Shown here: positions 26,315 to 35,387 of the stretch, one piece after another
How positions within the stretch are numbered: the stretch's first letter is position 1
How the letters are laid out: each line of letters opens with the position of its first letter
Source: Candidatus Nitrosocosmicus sp.
GTDB taxonomy: Archaea; Thermoproteota; Nitrososphaeria; Nitrososphaerales; Nitrososphaeraceae
DNA: 64,000 bases
Assembly: GCA_031177355.1 (NCBI GenBank)
Contig: JAPSGR010000004.1
Span: 27,673-91,672 of the forward strand
Direction: 5' to 3'
The notes under the pieces: generated by a model
What the model saw: only the letters and a program-made list of their open reading frames with translations
Databases searched by the model: none
Told to the model about the DNA's origin: nothing
Position numbers and translations under genes: made by a program

Positions 26315-27227
26315 CCCCGTTGGACTCGTTGGTTCGGAACCTTTTGGTAAAAATGGATGGATTCTAAACGGGGCCAGCGTAGTAGGTGCTAGTCATTATA
26401 ATATGGGTGTCGAGAATCAGGATTCAATATATTGGATACAATCAAATAAAAATGATGTTGGAATACTGGCAGTGGCAGATGGCCACGGAAGTAAATTCCA
26501 TTTTAGAAGCAATATCGGATCTCGAATCGCTACTAAAACTGCTGCTAAAATGCTATACAATTTTTTTAGTGAATATCAAGTAAATTCTACTACGATCTCA
26601 TCGGTAAAAGATGTCATTCGTTATTCACTTCCCAAACGACTAGTAAAAAATTGGAATGACAATGTCAAAAGTCATTTATTAAGATACCCTTTCTCACACA
26701 GTGAACTTACAAAATTTTCTTTAAATAACAATTCATCCTTTTTGCAGAAACTGCATACAAATCCTCACATTGCTTACGGCTCGACCCTGCTGACTGCAGT
26801 ATTAACTAAAAACTATATTTTCATATTTCAACTAGGAGATGGTAATATCTTGATCGTTGATGAGAATAGAAACATATTATCTCCATTTGACAAGAAACTT
26901 CAATATGATGGACATGAACAGAATATACTTCCACTAAACTTCACTAATTCTTTGTGTATGGATTATAGTTGGTTAGAGTTTGATGTTGGTGCATATGCTC
27001 ATGTAGACATGGTTCCTAGATTAGTAATTCTTTCAACTGATGGTTATCTTAATTCATTCAAAAATGAAAGTGGTTTTTACAAATTAGGAATAGATTATCT
27101 TGACATCCTAGATAACTATGGTGTCGAGTATTTACAAAGCAAATTACAAAATATACTCAAAGAAACTTCTCTAAAAGGTAGTGGAGATGATATTTCTCTA
27201 GGTTATATTTATAAAGGAAGCCATTAG
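26301..27227 (+). CDS. PP2C-type protein phosphatase
   Basis: The 308-residue protein is PP2C-like: NGASVVGASHYNMGVENQDS contains the first metal-binding Glu/Asp region, AVADGHGSK is the central DGHGS motif, LGDGNILI and LSTDGYLNS follow, and GSGDDISLGY ends the fold with the last metal-binding Asp. All main metal ligands are present, so it is likely active. It would reverse phosphorylation by the adjacent kinase. The ATG lies 14 bases inside the kinase gene, indicating translational coupling. It completes the VWA-kinase-PP2C triad. Confidence 0.87.
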   Translation: MLTIDPVGLVGSEPFGKNGWILNGASVVGASHYNMGVENQDSIYWIQSNKNDVGILAVADGHGSKFHFRSNIGSRIATKTAAKMLYNFFSEYQVNSTTISSVKDVIRYSLPKRLVKNWNDNVKSHLLRYPFSHSELTKFSLNNNSSFLQKLHTNPHIAYGSTLLTAVLTKNYIFIFQLGDGNILIVDENRNILSPFDKKLQYDGHEQNILPLNFTNSLCMDYSWLEFDVGAYAHVDMVPRLVILSTDGYLNSFKNESGFYKLGIDYLDILDNYGVEYLQSKLQNILKETSLKGSGDDISLGYIYKGSH

Positions 27228-27276
27228 ATTTCAGAATTTTTAGTAATTCAAAAGTATTACATTAGTTATAAAGTTT

Positions 27277-28500
27277 CTATTTAAAGTTGCTCTCCATGGC
27301 CTTTTCGAGCTCGACCTTAAAGTCATCAACTTTTTGATCAATTTTTTCTTCTTTGCTTGCTTTGTTTCTCGTATCATTATCTAGACTATCTCCATTTAGA
27401 TTTTCTTTAATTATTTGATACTGAGGAAAATTTTCTGATTGAGTTTCTTTTAGTATTATCTGTTCTTCAATTGAATTAGTAAATTCCGATATTAAGTCTT
27501 GGTTAATAGTAGTCTTTGAATCCCGGTCGTCATCAGTAGAGTTATTTTTCTCCACTGGGACGTTAGCTGCATAATTAACACCCTGCGAAATGGATAAATC
27601 ATAATCAGTATTAAAACCTGAATCTACAATTACGTACGCTATGATTGCTAAAGCCAGGCTTAAAGTAGAGACCATAATGCCGACAACATAGAATCGATTA
27701 ATTTTTTTTCTAGTATGCTTAAAATTAGGTGTTTGGTCAATGATTTGATTGTAATATGATACTGTATTTAGGTTCATCAGATCCATTGTGTTGATTTTTC
27801 TTCTAATTGTGAATTCATCGTGGGAATTTATCGATAATGCTTTGTCGTAACACCTTATCGCCTCATCATATTTTCCTTGATTATGAAGAGATAGTCCTTT
27901 ATCTGATAGGATATTATAGTTTTGGGAATTTATCGATAATGCTTTGTCGTAACACCTTATCGCCTCATCATATTTTCCTTGATTATGAAGCTTTAATCCA
28001 CTTTCGTGGAGCTGGTCGATTCCAGACGGATTCAGCCCTATTGGGTTTGATAATGGATTATAGATTTCAGAACTAGAAAATTGATCGTTGTTATTTTGGA
28101 TAGCAAAGTATTTAGGCTCAGTCAATATTGTATGCATATCCTTTTCTGTCATTATATGCATACCTATAGCCCAAACAAAAATCGTCCAAGCTGCTGACTC
28201 TACCTCTGGAACATAATACGAAGTAAGAATTGATATTACATCACATATGTCCTCTCTAAGAGATTGTTCTTTTACTCTCTTTTTTATTAGTTCGGTTGTT
28301 TTCGCCTTTGCTGCAATAACAATCAGATGAATTTCATTTTTATAACTCGAACCATAAATATCTTTAAGATATCCTTCCAATCTGACTGAGTCTTTCGAAA
28401 TTTCTGGATGATCTTTAATTACATTTTGTAATTCTGCCGCAAATAGTGGAACAGTAGCAAACTTCTCAAGGTTTGTCATAGACTTGGATACCTCTATCAA
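27277..28500 (-). CDS. TPR-repeat protein with one membrane span
   Basis: A 407-residue protein. Residues about 165-245 hold two tetratricopeptide repeats (NQGKYDEAIRCYDKALSIN, seen twice with identical sequence). After them comes one membrane helix (VVGIMVSTLSLALAIIAYVIV), then an acidic/polar tail of ~110 residues. The N-terminal 150 residues are helical and unrecognised. The start is TTG at 28500; an ATG seven codons later is an alternative. It converges on the TerY-P triad at its 3' side. It may be a membrane scaffold; a link to the triad is only positional. Confidence 0.75.
   Translation of the reverse strand: MIEVSKSMTNLEKFATVPLFAAELQNVIKDHPEISKDSVRLEGYLKDIYGSSYKNEIHLIVIAAKAKTTELIKKRVKEQSLREDICDVISILTSYYVPEVESAAWTIFVWAIGMHIMTEKDMHTILTEPKYFAIQNNNDQFSSSEIYNPLSNPIGLNPSGIDQLHESGLKLHNQGKYDEAIRCYDKALSINSQNYNILSDKGLSLHNQGKYDEAIRCYDKALSINSHDEFTIRRKINTMDLMNLNTVSYYNQIIDQTPNFKHTRKKINRFYVVGIMVSTLSLALAIIAYVIVDSGFNTDYDLSISQGVNYAANVPVEKNNSTDDDRDSKTTINQDLISEFTNSIEEQIILKETQSENFPQYQIIKENLNGDSLDNDTRNKASKEEKIDQKVDDFKVELEKAMESNFK
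27821..27990 (-). repeat. Near-perfect 102-bp tandem repeat encoding one TPR unit
   Basis: The 68-base block tgggaatttatcgataatgc... occurs identically at 27821-27888 and 27923-27990. The period is 102 bases, exactly 34 codons or one tetratricopeptide repeat. Identity at synonymous positions points to recent duplication or gene conversion within the TPR gene. Confidence 0.9.
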
Positions 28501-29024
28501 TCAATCATAAACCCACTGAATTGTAATATAATTACAGACTAAATGATTTCTTATGTGGGCAAATATATAGAAATTGATAAGTTTAGATTTGGTCATTCCC
28601 TTTTAGTTAAAGATTTGTTTTTTGATTATTATTAATTTAAAAGAATTCTTTCGATACTTATTTCCTCAATTCTATTCTAACTGAATGTTTAGGTAAATAG
28701 AACACTATGCATTTATGATGAACCTGTATAGTGTTTGGTTTGATAATACTTATTTGTCCACACCATCTTTTGACATTGAATTCTCCTTACTCTGTTAAGG
28801 ATCTAAGGGTAGTATTCGTCGAAGCATCTACTGCATACTACATTTCTATACTTAGAGTACTTTGGATTTCTAACCACCTTTGTATTAATATCATTCAATT
28901 CAATCTTACAAACAATACAGCGACTAGATGTTTCACTGTGTGATATCATATTATAGTTTGCAATATACATCAAAATAAAGTTTTTAATTTTTGCATTAGA
29001 TCTTGATTAGGACTGACATAAAGT
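28501..29024. other. Intergenic region between TPR gene and Clp1-like kinase
   Basis: About 520 bases with no gene I can support. The ORF track offers a plus-strand 70-residue frame (28731-28943) that has no ribosome-binding site and no recognisable features. No RNA fold was recognised. Confidence 0.5.
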
Positions 29025-30149
29025 CTAAACTGAGAAATCAAGTTGGAGGTCACTCATATAAATTGAATCAAACTTCTTGCATGTAGTCAAAATGGTTAGA
29101 ATATCATTTTCAAAATTCTTCACCAGTCCAAATCCATTAACAATGTCTTTTTCTTTGGACGATCCAAGACCTATGAAAATGTTATTAAGCAAATTGTAAT
29201 TCGCAGATTTCATTAGAACATATCTAAAATTATTTAGTTGTAATGAATTTCGAGCTGAATAATAAGGCAGGTAAAAACGGTTTCTATAATAAATTGACTT
29301 TACGTCTTTAAGAGGTATCTGAACAGAATTTGATTCTTTTAAATTTACGAATCTTGAAAAGGTATTTAATCTTTTTTCGAATCGGAGTAGGCTAGACCTC
29401 CTTATTATTGGATTTGGTTTGCGCCCGTTTATAATACTACATTTCCAATTGCTTAGTTGCCTTAAAAATTTTTTTATATTCTTGCAGATGTTATTGTCGC
29501 CTAAGCAAACTACACAATCAGGCTTAATTTTTTCTATTAACCTTAATTTATAGTAAAGGCCCATACCATGTAAATACCCATCAGTATTAACAATACATAC
29601 ATCGTGGGGCTTTGATTTGTTTATTAATTTGCTAACGCATCTGATTATTCTGATCTCATTTTTCGCTGGTTGAATACTTCCAATGAAACTAATTTGGTCG
29701 GCTTTTATCATTGACAGATCTATTTTTTGATCCAATAAAACAGCCGATCCAATACATGTTGGAGGTGCTAAATCTCCTTGACCTACATCGGCATCTATCA
29801 AGTATGGTCTAAGATTACTCTCAATGAATTTGTTTGCAAGATATAGTGAGAAGGTAGACTTGCCGGAGTCTGATGCTCCTATGACAACTATTTTTTTATA
29901 TTTTAAATCCATTATAGATCGTAAAATATCTTTCCAAATCGCCATGCCTAAAGCTGTATCGCTGCTATAAATACCATATATTGAATACTTGCTTCCTCCA
30001 AAATGGATCTTTGTATTATCTCTTTTTTCTATAGGCAATATTTTCGTGCTATTCCAGCATATTCTTTGATTTGTAATTTTTACTCCTAGAATATTACATT
30101 CACCGTATACTGTTATGATTACTGGACCACGAATAAGTAAAATCTTCAA
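29025..30149 (-). CDS. Clp1/Grc3-like polynucleotide 5'-hydroxyl kinase
   Basis: The 374-residue protein has the Walker A GASDSGKSTFSLYLANKF (about 92-109) and IDADVGQGDLAPP (switch-like motif) diagnostic of the Clp1/Grc3 family, which phosphorylates 5'-hydroxyl ends of RNA (as in tRNA splicing) or DNA. The N-terminal ~80 residues form the beta-rich domain and the C-terminal ~150 residues a third domain, as in characterised archaeal PNK. It is of normal length. The start is TTG. Its presence beside intron-bearing tRNAs fits RNA end healing, though the role in archaea is not settled. Confidence 0.85.
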   Translation of the reverse strand: MKILLIRGPVIITVYGECNILGVKITNQRICWNSTKILPIEKRDNTKIHFGGSKYSIYGIYSSDTALGMAIWKDILRSIMDLKYKKIVVIGASDSGKSTFSLYLANKFIESNLRPYLIDADVGQGDLAPPTCIGSAVLLDQKIDLSMIKADQISFIGSIQPAKNEIRIIRCVSKLINKSKPHDVCIVNTDGYLHGMGLYYKLRLIEKIKPDCVVCLGDNNICKNIKKFLRQLSNWKCSIINGRKPNPIIRRSSLLRFEKRLNTFSRFVNLKESNSVQIPLKDVKSIYYRNRFYLPYYSARNSLQLNNFRYVLMKSANYNLLNNIFIGLGSSKEKDIVNGFGLVKNFENDILTILTTCKKFDSIYMSDLQLDFSV

Positions 30150-30513
30150 GGCAATTCTATCAGGTTTGTCTTTAATGTAGTCATGACTTTTGATCTGTGT
30201 GATCCAATCTCTTTATATATAATATTGTATCTTGTTCTTCCCATTTGATATTATTCATCATGAATTAGTGTATTATAGGCTTAGTAGTTTATAACTTAAA
30301 GAAGAAATTTTTATACCAATCTACATCTTAATGCTTCTTTATCACAGCATTTTATTTATTATATTGAGTATTCGACTTCAAACGGATTAACGAGTCACTA
30401 CTCAAATTTCATCTCTCTTAATACAAACACTTTCTGATATAAATCCACCGAACCAACATAATATCTAATAACATTTCTTTAAAAATTAAATAACCAAAGT
30501 AAAAACATAGATT
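30150..30513. other. Intergenic region between divergent genes
   Basis: About 360 bases between the Clp1-like gene and the small membrane protein gene. It is AT-rich and shows no ORF or fold I can support. Promoters for both flanking genes must lie here; the stretch tttatatataatattg near 30212-30227 is one TATA candidate. Confidence 0.45.
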
Positions 30514-30936
30514 ATGCAACGAATTAGAAAAATTACATCGGAAATTCTAGTATCTATAGCATTTGTTTTATTGTTAGTTTATATTATAGATGTAGGGGTT
30601 TCGATGATAAACAAATCAGATGGATTTCTGCCCTTATCAGAAAGGGATCGTGGAATGATATTTGGAGGGGGATCCATTTTATTATTTATCGTTTCATTTG
30701 GGGTCGGTATCAACATACCTTCAAGACTATTAACCGTTATTCTAATATTAGGAGGAGCTATTATGGGAACTACGGTTCTCTTATCGTCTATATTCATGCC
30801 ACCAGACAATGAAGTTCAAAACTCCTCCACCAATCCAAATCAAATGGCAATATTGGCTCCACAATTTATAGGAATAATACTTATTGGCTATATAATTATG
30901 GGTATGGGAATTATAAGAGCTGTTAGAAGAAGATAG
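30514..30936 (+). CDS. Small membrane protein with four predicted helices
   Basis: A 140-residue hydrophobic protein of unknown function. Four membrane segments are visible: ILVSIAFVLLLVYIIDVGV (near 10-28), GGSILLFIVSFGVGI (50-65), LLTVILILGGAIMGTTVLLS (72-92), and FIGIILIGYIIMGMGIIRAV (118-137). The termini are short and basic, the first pointing to a cytoplasmic N terminus. There are no catalytic residues. ATG start; monocistronic. Confidence 0.7.
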   Translation: MQRIRKITSEILVSIAFVLLLVYIIDVGVSMINKSDGFLPLSERDRGMIFGGGSILLFIVSFGVGINIPSRLLTVILILGGAIMGTTVLLSSIFMPPDNEVQNSSTNPNQMAILAPQFIGIILIGYIIMGMGIIRAVRRR

Positions 30937-31038
30937 TGACTTCCTCGTATATAGAAGACTATTAGTTAATCTATACTCTATCTTCACTTTTATGGTGGAT
31001 ATGTATTCAAATAGCATGGCAAGATATTTTATTACATA

Positions 31039-31875
31039 CTAATCACAATTTTTTTTTATTGCAATGATTTGGTTAGCATATTCTATATACTCCTGATCAA
31101 TTTCTGTACCAACAAAATCTACTCCTAATTCTAGACAAGCTAGAGCTGTGTTACCTATTCCCATAAAAGGATCGTACACTATAAAATCTGTAGGTCTGAA
31201 CCCATGTAACTTGATACAAAGTTTGGCTAACTTTTCTGGAAAAACGGCAGGATGTGATCTTCCGTGTTGGATTGTAGGATATGCTATAAACCAAACATTT
31301 CCTCTATCTCTTTTGTCTTGAATTGCTGATTTCCATCTCCTCAAGTTAGATTTGTCTTGATAGGGAACTCCTATCGATAGTTTATCTATGGGTTTGCTCC
31401 CTGTTTTAGTAAAGTGGAACACATATTCGTGAGTATTAGTTAAGAATCTGTTACTTCTTATCGGTTTATAATGACCAATTGAGACACTGTCAACACCGAT
31501 TGGATTGCTGTTTCCAATATCTTCCTTTTCAATTGATATTGACTTGATCCAATGTATAGTATTTTGGAGTTTATAACCCGCATCTACAAATTTGTTTAGG
31601 ACTTGAAAGGGAAGCAAAGGATCTACTGATGTTCCACCTATATTTAAAAAAAAAGAGCCATTGGTCTTCAATATGGAGTAACTCCTCTGTGCTACCACAT
31701 AGATCCATTCTAGATAATCCTTATGTTCCATATTATCACTGTATGTATTGTATTTCTTACCAATGTTATATGGAGGTGAAGTTACTATTACATCGATTCT
31801 GACTTTATCATTTATTCTGATCTTCTCCATAAACTCTATACAGTCTTCACAATAAATCCGATTGCGAGAAATCAC
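31039..31875 (-). CDS. DNA methyltransferase (N6-adenine or N4-cytosine), orphan
   Basis: The 278-residue protein is a beta-class amino-methyltransferase: the catalytic motif VIVTSPPYNIGKKY (motif IV) comes near the N terminus and the SAM motif YDPFMGIGNTALACLE (motif I) near the C terminus, with FVGTEID following. TSPPY is compatible with N4-cytosine and N6-adenine enzymes. No restriction endonuclease or specificity subunit is adjacent, so it is an orphan that may regulate or protect. Start is GTG at 31875. It is between a membrane protein and DNA ligase and shows no sign of recent transfer. Confidence 0.85.
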   Translation of the reverse strand: MISRNRIYCEDCIEFMEKIRINDKVRIDVIVTSPPYNIGKKYNTYSDNMEHKDYLEWIYVVAQRSYSILKTNGSFFLNIGGTSVDPLLPFQVLNKFVDAGYKLQNTIHWIKSISIEKEDIGNSNPIGVDSVSIGHYKPIRSNRFLTNTHEYVFHFTKTGSKPIDKLSIGVPYQDKSNLRRWKSAIQDKRDRGNVWFIAYPTIQHGRSHPAVFPEKLAKLCIKLHGFRPTDFIVYDPFMGIGNTALACLELGVDFVGTEIDQEYIEYANQIIAIKKNCD

Positions 31876-32088
31876 AGGACCTATTATACTAAGACAAATT
31901 TAAAATTTTTTAGTTTACCAATATTAATTCTATTTTGAAAGTCTATGGTGTTCAAATACACATCTACAATTATGATCGTGCATTAATCTTTATCTGATTT
32001 TTTAGTCCTGAGGAACTACTTGGTTAGATAATTGTCACCTTCCTTTGCACCCGTTTCTTTCATACCTGATCAATTTCAATTGAATTCC

Positions 32089-33837
32089 TTATTTCAACTG
32101 ATTTCGATAAATTTCTAAAATCTCTTTAACTGTTGTGCTGTCCTCCGGTGCTTTATCTTCTCTTATATTACCAGAAAATTTTGGGAATCTTAATGCCATT
32201 CCATAGCCGGGTTTTATCATATCTTTGCCGGTTGTATAAACCGGGCTTAGGGTGATTTCAGGGGAAATAATCTCTAATACTATAGTTGGTTCAAACCAAA
32301 CATCCATTGATAATGCTCCAGGCTGGACTCTTGGATGTTTTTTATGAATTATCAGATTGCTTAACTTTTGGTAAAGATTATCTAGAACGTCGTCCTTAAA
32401 ACCTGTTCCTACTTTACAAATTGTATAAAAGGTGTCATCTTCTTTACTATATGAGCCTAATAATAAAGCTCCGTATTTTCCAACGCGTCTGCCTTTTCCA
32501 TATAAAGCACCCAAGATCACTAAGTCAACCGAGTCAGTTATTGTTCCAGAGTATTCTTTCTTAAGCTTTATCCATGCCCATTCTCTGGCTCCTGCGCGAT
32601 ATATGCTATTAGGATTTTTTAGCATTAAACCTTCGCTGCCATATTCTAAAGCCTTTTTCATAAACATTTCGATTTCATCAATGCTTGACACTTCCATCTG
32701 GTCTATCAGCCTGAGCCTATTATTAATAACATTACCAAAAACAGATTCTAATAATCTCCTTCTTTCAGCAAAAGGTGAATCCATTTTATTCTGACCGTCG
32801 TAGTATATTATGTCAAATAGATTCAGTAATACTGGATATGTTTCCATAGTCTGTTGGATATTGTATTTTCTTCTTCTTCGCATTAAGCTTTGAAAGGGTA
32901 GATATTTGGAATTAGCAGGATTAATTGCAACGACCTCTCCTTCAACGATCATCTCATTTGAATCAAAGTCAGCAAACATCTTTGCGATCTCTGGGAAATT
33001 TGACGAAATGTTTTCGAGGCTTCTAGTAAAAAGTTCAACCTGTTGTCCTTTTTTGTGTATCTGGATTCTCTCACCATCTATTTTGAATTCAGCTAGACAC
33101 TTACCTCCGATTTTATTTAATGCATCCTTTGAATCTGCTGCTCTTTCAGCAAGCATCGGTCTGATAGGTATAAACAAGGATACCGATATTGATTTGACAT
33201 CTTCTAAGGAACCCTCTGCCAAAATTCTAGCTATATTTCCCAAATCACTAGAAAGATTAAAGGCGCTTTCTAGTATTTTCCGATTCTTCTTATCGCCAGT
33301 AAAACATAATGCTAACGCATCAATCAGAGTAAAGTTAGCTATACCCAACCTCAGATTTCCGAGAATTAGTTTCAATAAGTATTTTGATTCTAAGTTCGAG
33401 GAATTGTTTATCAAACTAGTAATATACCTAATCTTCAGATCCAAAGAGCCTACCCCAGAAGAACTTGCTATCTTTAGTAACGTATCAAATACCTTTTCGA
33501 TTGTAAGATCTTCTTGAAATAATGTACTTTGTGTCTTGTCAATTATTAAACTATAAGCCACATCCCCTAGGTCGCCAATTTTATCAAATCTTGACTTGAT
33601 TTCATTTTTAGACATCCCAGTGGCTAGTGATAGAGCTTTAGTAACTATTTTTTCAGCTATTCCTAATTGACTTGATTTGTGATCTGGCCCGAGTTTTCCT
33701 TGAATAAGATATACCGTTTTATCTATTATATTCGCAGGTGTTTTTCTTAAAAGATCTACTAAAAACTGTGTAAGTTCTAATCTGCTACTGGTTTTCTCCA
33801 TTCTCTCGAAAGTCTGCGCGAGTTCTAAAAATAGCAT
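32089..33837 (-). CDS. lig: ATP-dependent DNA ligase
   Basis: A 582-residue archaeal DNA ligase. The N-terminal DNA-binding domain (about 1-220) precedes motif I LAEFKIDGERIQIHK, where the Lys is adenylated, then motif III-like FDIIYYDG, motif IV EGLMLKNP, and motif V AWIKLKKEY, then the OB-fold. GMALRFPKFSG near the C terminus is the last motif. It seals nicks in replication and repair. ATG start, normal length, no partner genes adjacent. Confidence 0.95.
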   Translation of the reverse strand: MLFLELAQTFERMEKTSSRLELTQFLVDLLRKTPANIIDKTVYLIQGKLGPDHKSSQLGIAEKIVTKALSLATGMSKNEIKSRFDKIGDLGDVAYSLIIDKTQSTLFQEDLTIEKVFDTLLKIASSSGVGSLDLKIRYITSLINNSSNLESKYLLKLILGNLRLGIANFTLIDALALCFTGDKKNRKILESAFNLSSDLGNIARILAEGSLEDVKSISVSLFIPIRPMLAERAADSKDALNKIGGKCLAEFKIDGERIQIHKKGQQVELFTRSLENISSNFPEIAKMFADFDSNEMIVEGEVVAINPANSKYLPFQSLMRRRRKYNIQQTMETYPVLLNLFDIIYYDGQNKMDSPFAERRRLLESVFGNVINNRLRLIDQMEVSSIDEIEMFMKKALEYGSEGLMLKNPNSIYRAGAREWAWIKLKKEYSGTITDSVDLVILGALYGKGRRVGKYGALLLGSYSKEDDTFYTICKVGTGFKDDVLDNLYQKLSNLIIHKKHPRVQPGALSMDVWFEPTIVLEIISPEITLSPVYTTGKDMIKPGYGMALRFPKFSGNIREDKAPEDSTTVKEILEIYRNQLK

Positions 33838-33986
33838 CGTTAACTGATAATAAAATTAGAATATTAAATTTGAACATTACTTTTTGAAATTTGCACTAAC
33901 ATATTGGATCCTAAAAAGATAGAAGGAATTGCAGTGCGTATGATTAATACTATTTATATTTATTTGATTCATCTTAATATAAGGAA

Positions 33987-34445
33987 ATGAGCACCGTTAG
34001 TGAAATAATGTCACCTCGTGAACCGTGGACAATTCAAGCATATTCTAATAAGACTGCTCATGATGTAGCCACTATGCTAACCAACTATCGTATAGGATCG
34101 GTACTTGTTATCGATAAGGATAAGACACCGATTGGGATCATTACTGAGCGGGACATGGTTAAGCGTGTTTGTCTTGAGAGTTTGAATGCAAGTAAAGTGC
34201 TTGTAGAGGACATTATGACATCGCCATTAATAACTATAATGACATATGATTCTGTTGATACCGCATCAAGGATCATGATATCAAACAAAATAAAACGATT
34301 ACCCGTGATGGAAGCAGATAACCGAATTGTAGGTATCATAAGTGTTACTGATATAACTAAAAATCTTGCAAAAATCTTATTTGATGATTATAATCGATAT
34401 AGATCATTAAAGAAAATTCTTGAGATTGATGATGTATCGAATTAA
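33987..34445 (+). CDS. CBS-domain pair protein
   Basis: A 152-residue stand-alone Bateman module: two CBS motifs, each recognisable by GIITERDMVKR (first) and GIISVTDITKNLA (second), preceded by VSEIMS and VEDIMTSPLITI. Such modules bind adenosine nucleotides and sense energy state. The partner is unknown. An AAGGAA lies just before the ATG as a possible ribosome-binding site. A paralogue of the same layout lies at 44.3 kb. Confidence 0.88.
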   Translation: MSTVSEIMSPREPWTIQAYSNKTAHDVATMLTNYRIGSVLVIDKDKTPIGIITERDMVKRVCLESLNASKVLVEDIMTSPLITIMTYDSVDTASRIMISNKIKRLPVMEADNRIVGIISVTDITKNLAKILFDDYNRYRSLKKILEIDDVSN

Positions 34446-34801
34446 CCTCTAATTATCGTAGATTTTAAGTCTTCATGCAACATTATGCTTGAAAAATTAT
34501 AATTTATTTGATCTTAAGTAAAATTTGCACAATTTTAGAATTTGATAAATAATGGGATAGAAAATATTTGTTCTGTTTTTTTATTATCTCTAGATCTATA
34601 TTTTACAAAATTTTTTCCCGGCACTTTATTCATTCTTTCTTTATTCTTTTTATTGACTTCATAATCATAATCTGGATTGGATTACTAATATTTAAAAAAC
34701 CAGGATTATACTAAATCTGAAAAATCGGATTGGTAGAAACAGAATTGACCTATCACAATGGAAATGGTTAAATTATGTGTTCAATTTTTTTATAATAAAA
34801 T
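34446..34801. other. Intergenic region before tRNA-Thr
   Basis: About 355 AT-rich bases with no ORF. The tRNA-Thr promoter must lie in the right part, where a ttttttataataaaa tract precedes the tRNA. Several T runs could end the CBS transcript. Confidence 0.45.
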
Positions 34802-34876
34802 GCCTTGGTAGCTCAGCCTGGCCAGAGCGTTGCCTTGGTAAGGCAAAGGTCGCGGGTTCAATTCCCGCCCAAGGCT
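34802..34876 (+). tRNA. tRNA-Thr(GGT)
   Basis: A clean 75-nt cloverleaf. The acceptor GCCTTGG pairs with CCAAGGC, the D arm has GCTC...GAGC, the anticodon arm is TTGCC-TTGGTAA-GGCAA with anticodon GGT, and the T arm is CGCGGGTTCAATTCCCGC. The discriminator base is T, as in archaeal tRNA-Thr. CCA is not encoded and no intron is present, unlike the other two tRNAs in the window. Confidence 0.95.
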
Positions 34877-35387
34877 TTCTCTATTTGGGCTTTGCTTGAA
34901 AAAAGAATGATGGTTTGGGTTTGTCTGGGAAGTATTGGTTTGAATAATGTAGATACTGTTTTGACAATCAGGTGAATATAATTATCACAAGTGCAACATT
35001 AGAGTCGTATTTATTGAAAAATTCCTTACATCTATTCTAATATAGCTAAATTCAGGTCCAGTGTGACGATATTGAAAATTGCTCATTTATGATTCTATAA
35101 GGGTGGTTTATGATCTTTTATTCCTCTAGGGTATTTTCATCTAACTTTATTTATTATTACACTTGTCTTTTGCCAATAGTGACGAAAATCTAAATTTAAT
35201 AAAAACGATGTATGTAATCATATATCTTTATTAAATATTAGGGTAATGCAGTGATCGGACTACGAGTTACGTTAAAAAATGTAACTGAATTATAGTCCAG
35301 TTTAGAGTAACTAATCCATCTTCGTTTAGTTTTATTTAAGACCGTTATTATAAATAAGCACAGCAAACAGATGCAATCTTAATTCAC
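34877..35387. other. Intergenic region with candidate small RNA
   Basis: About 510 bases without a supportable ORF. It contains one notable element, the nested hairpin at 35257-35298 preceded by a TATA-like tract (see separate entry). The TATA-like ttattataaataag near 35346-35358 may serve the secreted-protein gene downstream. Confidence 0.5.
35257..35298 (+). ncRNA. Candidate small structured RNA (nested inverted repeat)
   Basis: GGACTA (35257-35262) pairs with TAGTCC (35293-35298), and inside it GTTAC (35266-35270) pairs with GTAAC (35281-35285), giving a two-step hairpin. About 25 bases upstream is tctttattaaatatta, a good archaeal TATA-like tract, so the hairpin could be the 5' part of a short transcript. 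A palindromic regulatory site is the alternative. There is no ORF over it. Confidence 0.35.

Noticed and set aside
28731-28943. Plus-strand 70-residue ORF in the intergenic region
   Set aside because: Hydrophobic and cysteine-scattered without a family pattern, no ribosome-binding site, and likely chance.
32906-33517. 203-residue plus-strand ORF inside DNA ligase
   Set aside because: Opposite-strand shadow of a gene with all ligase motifs.
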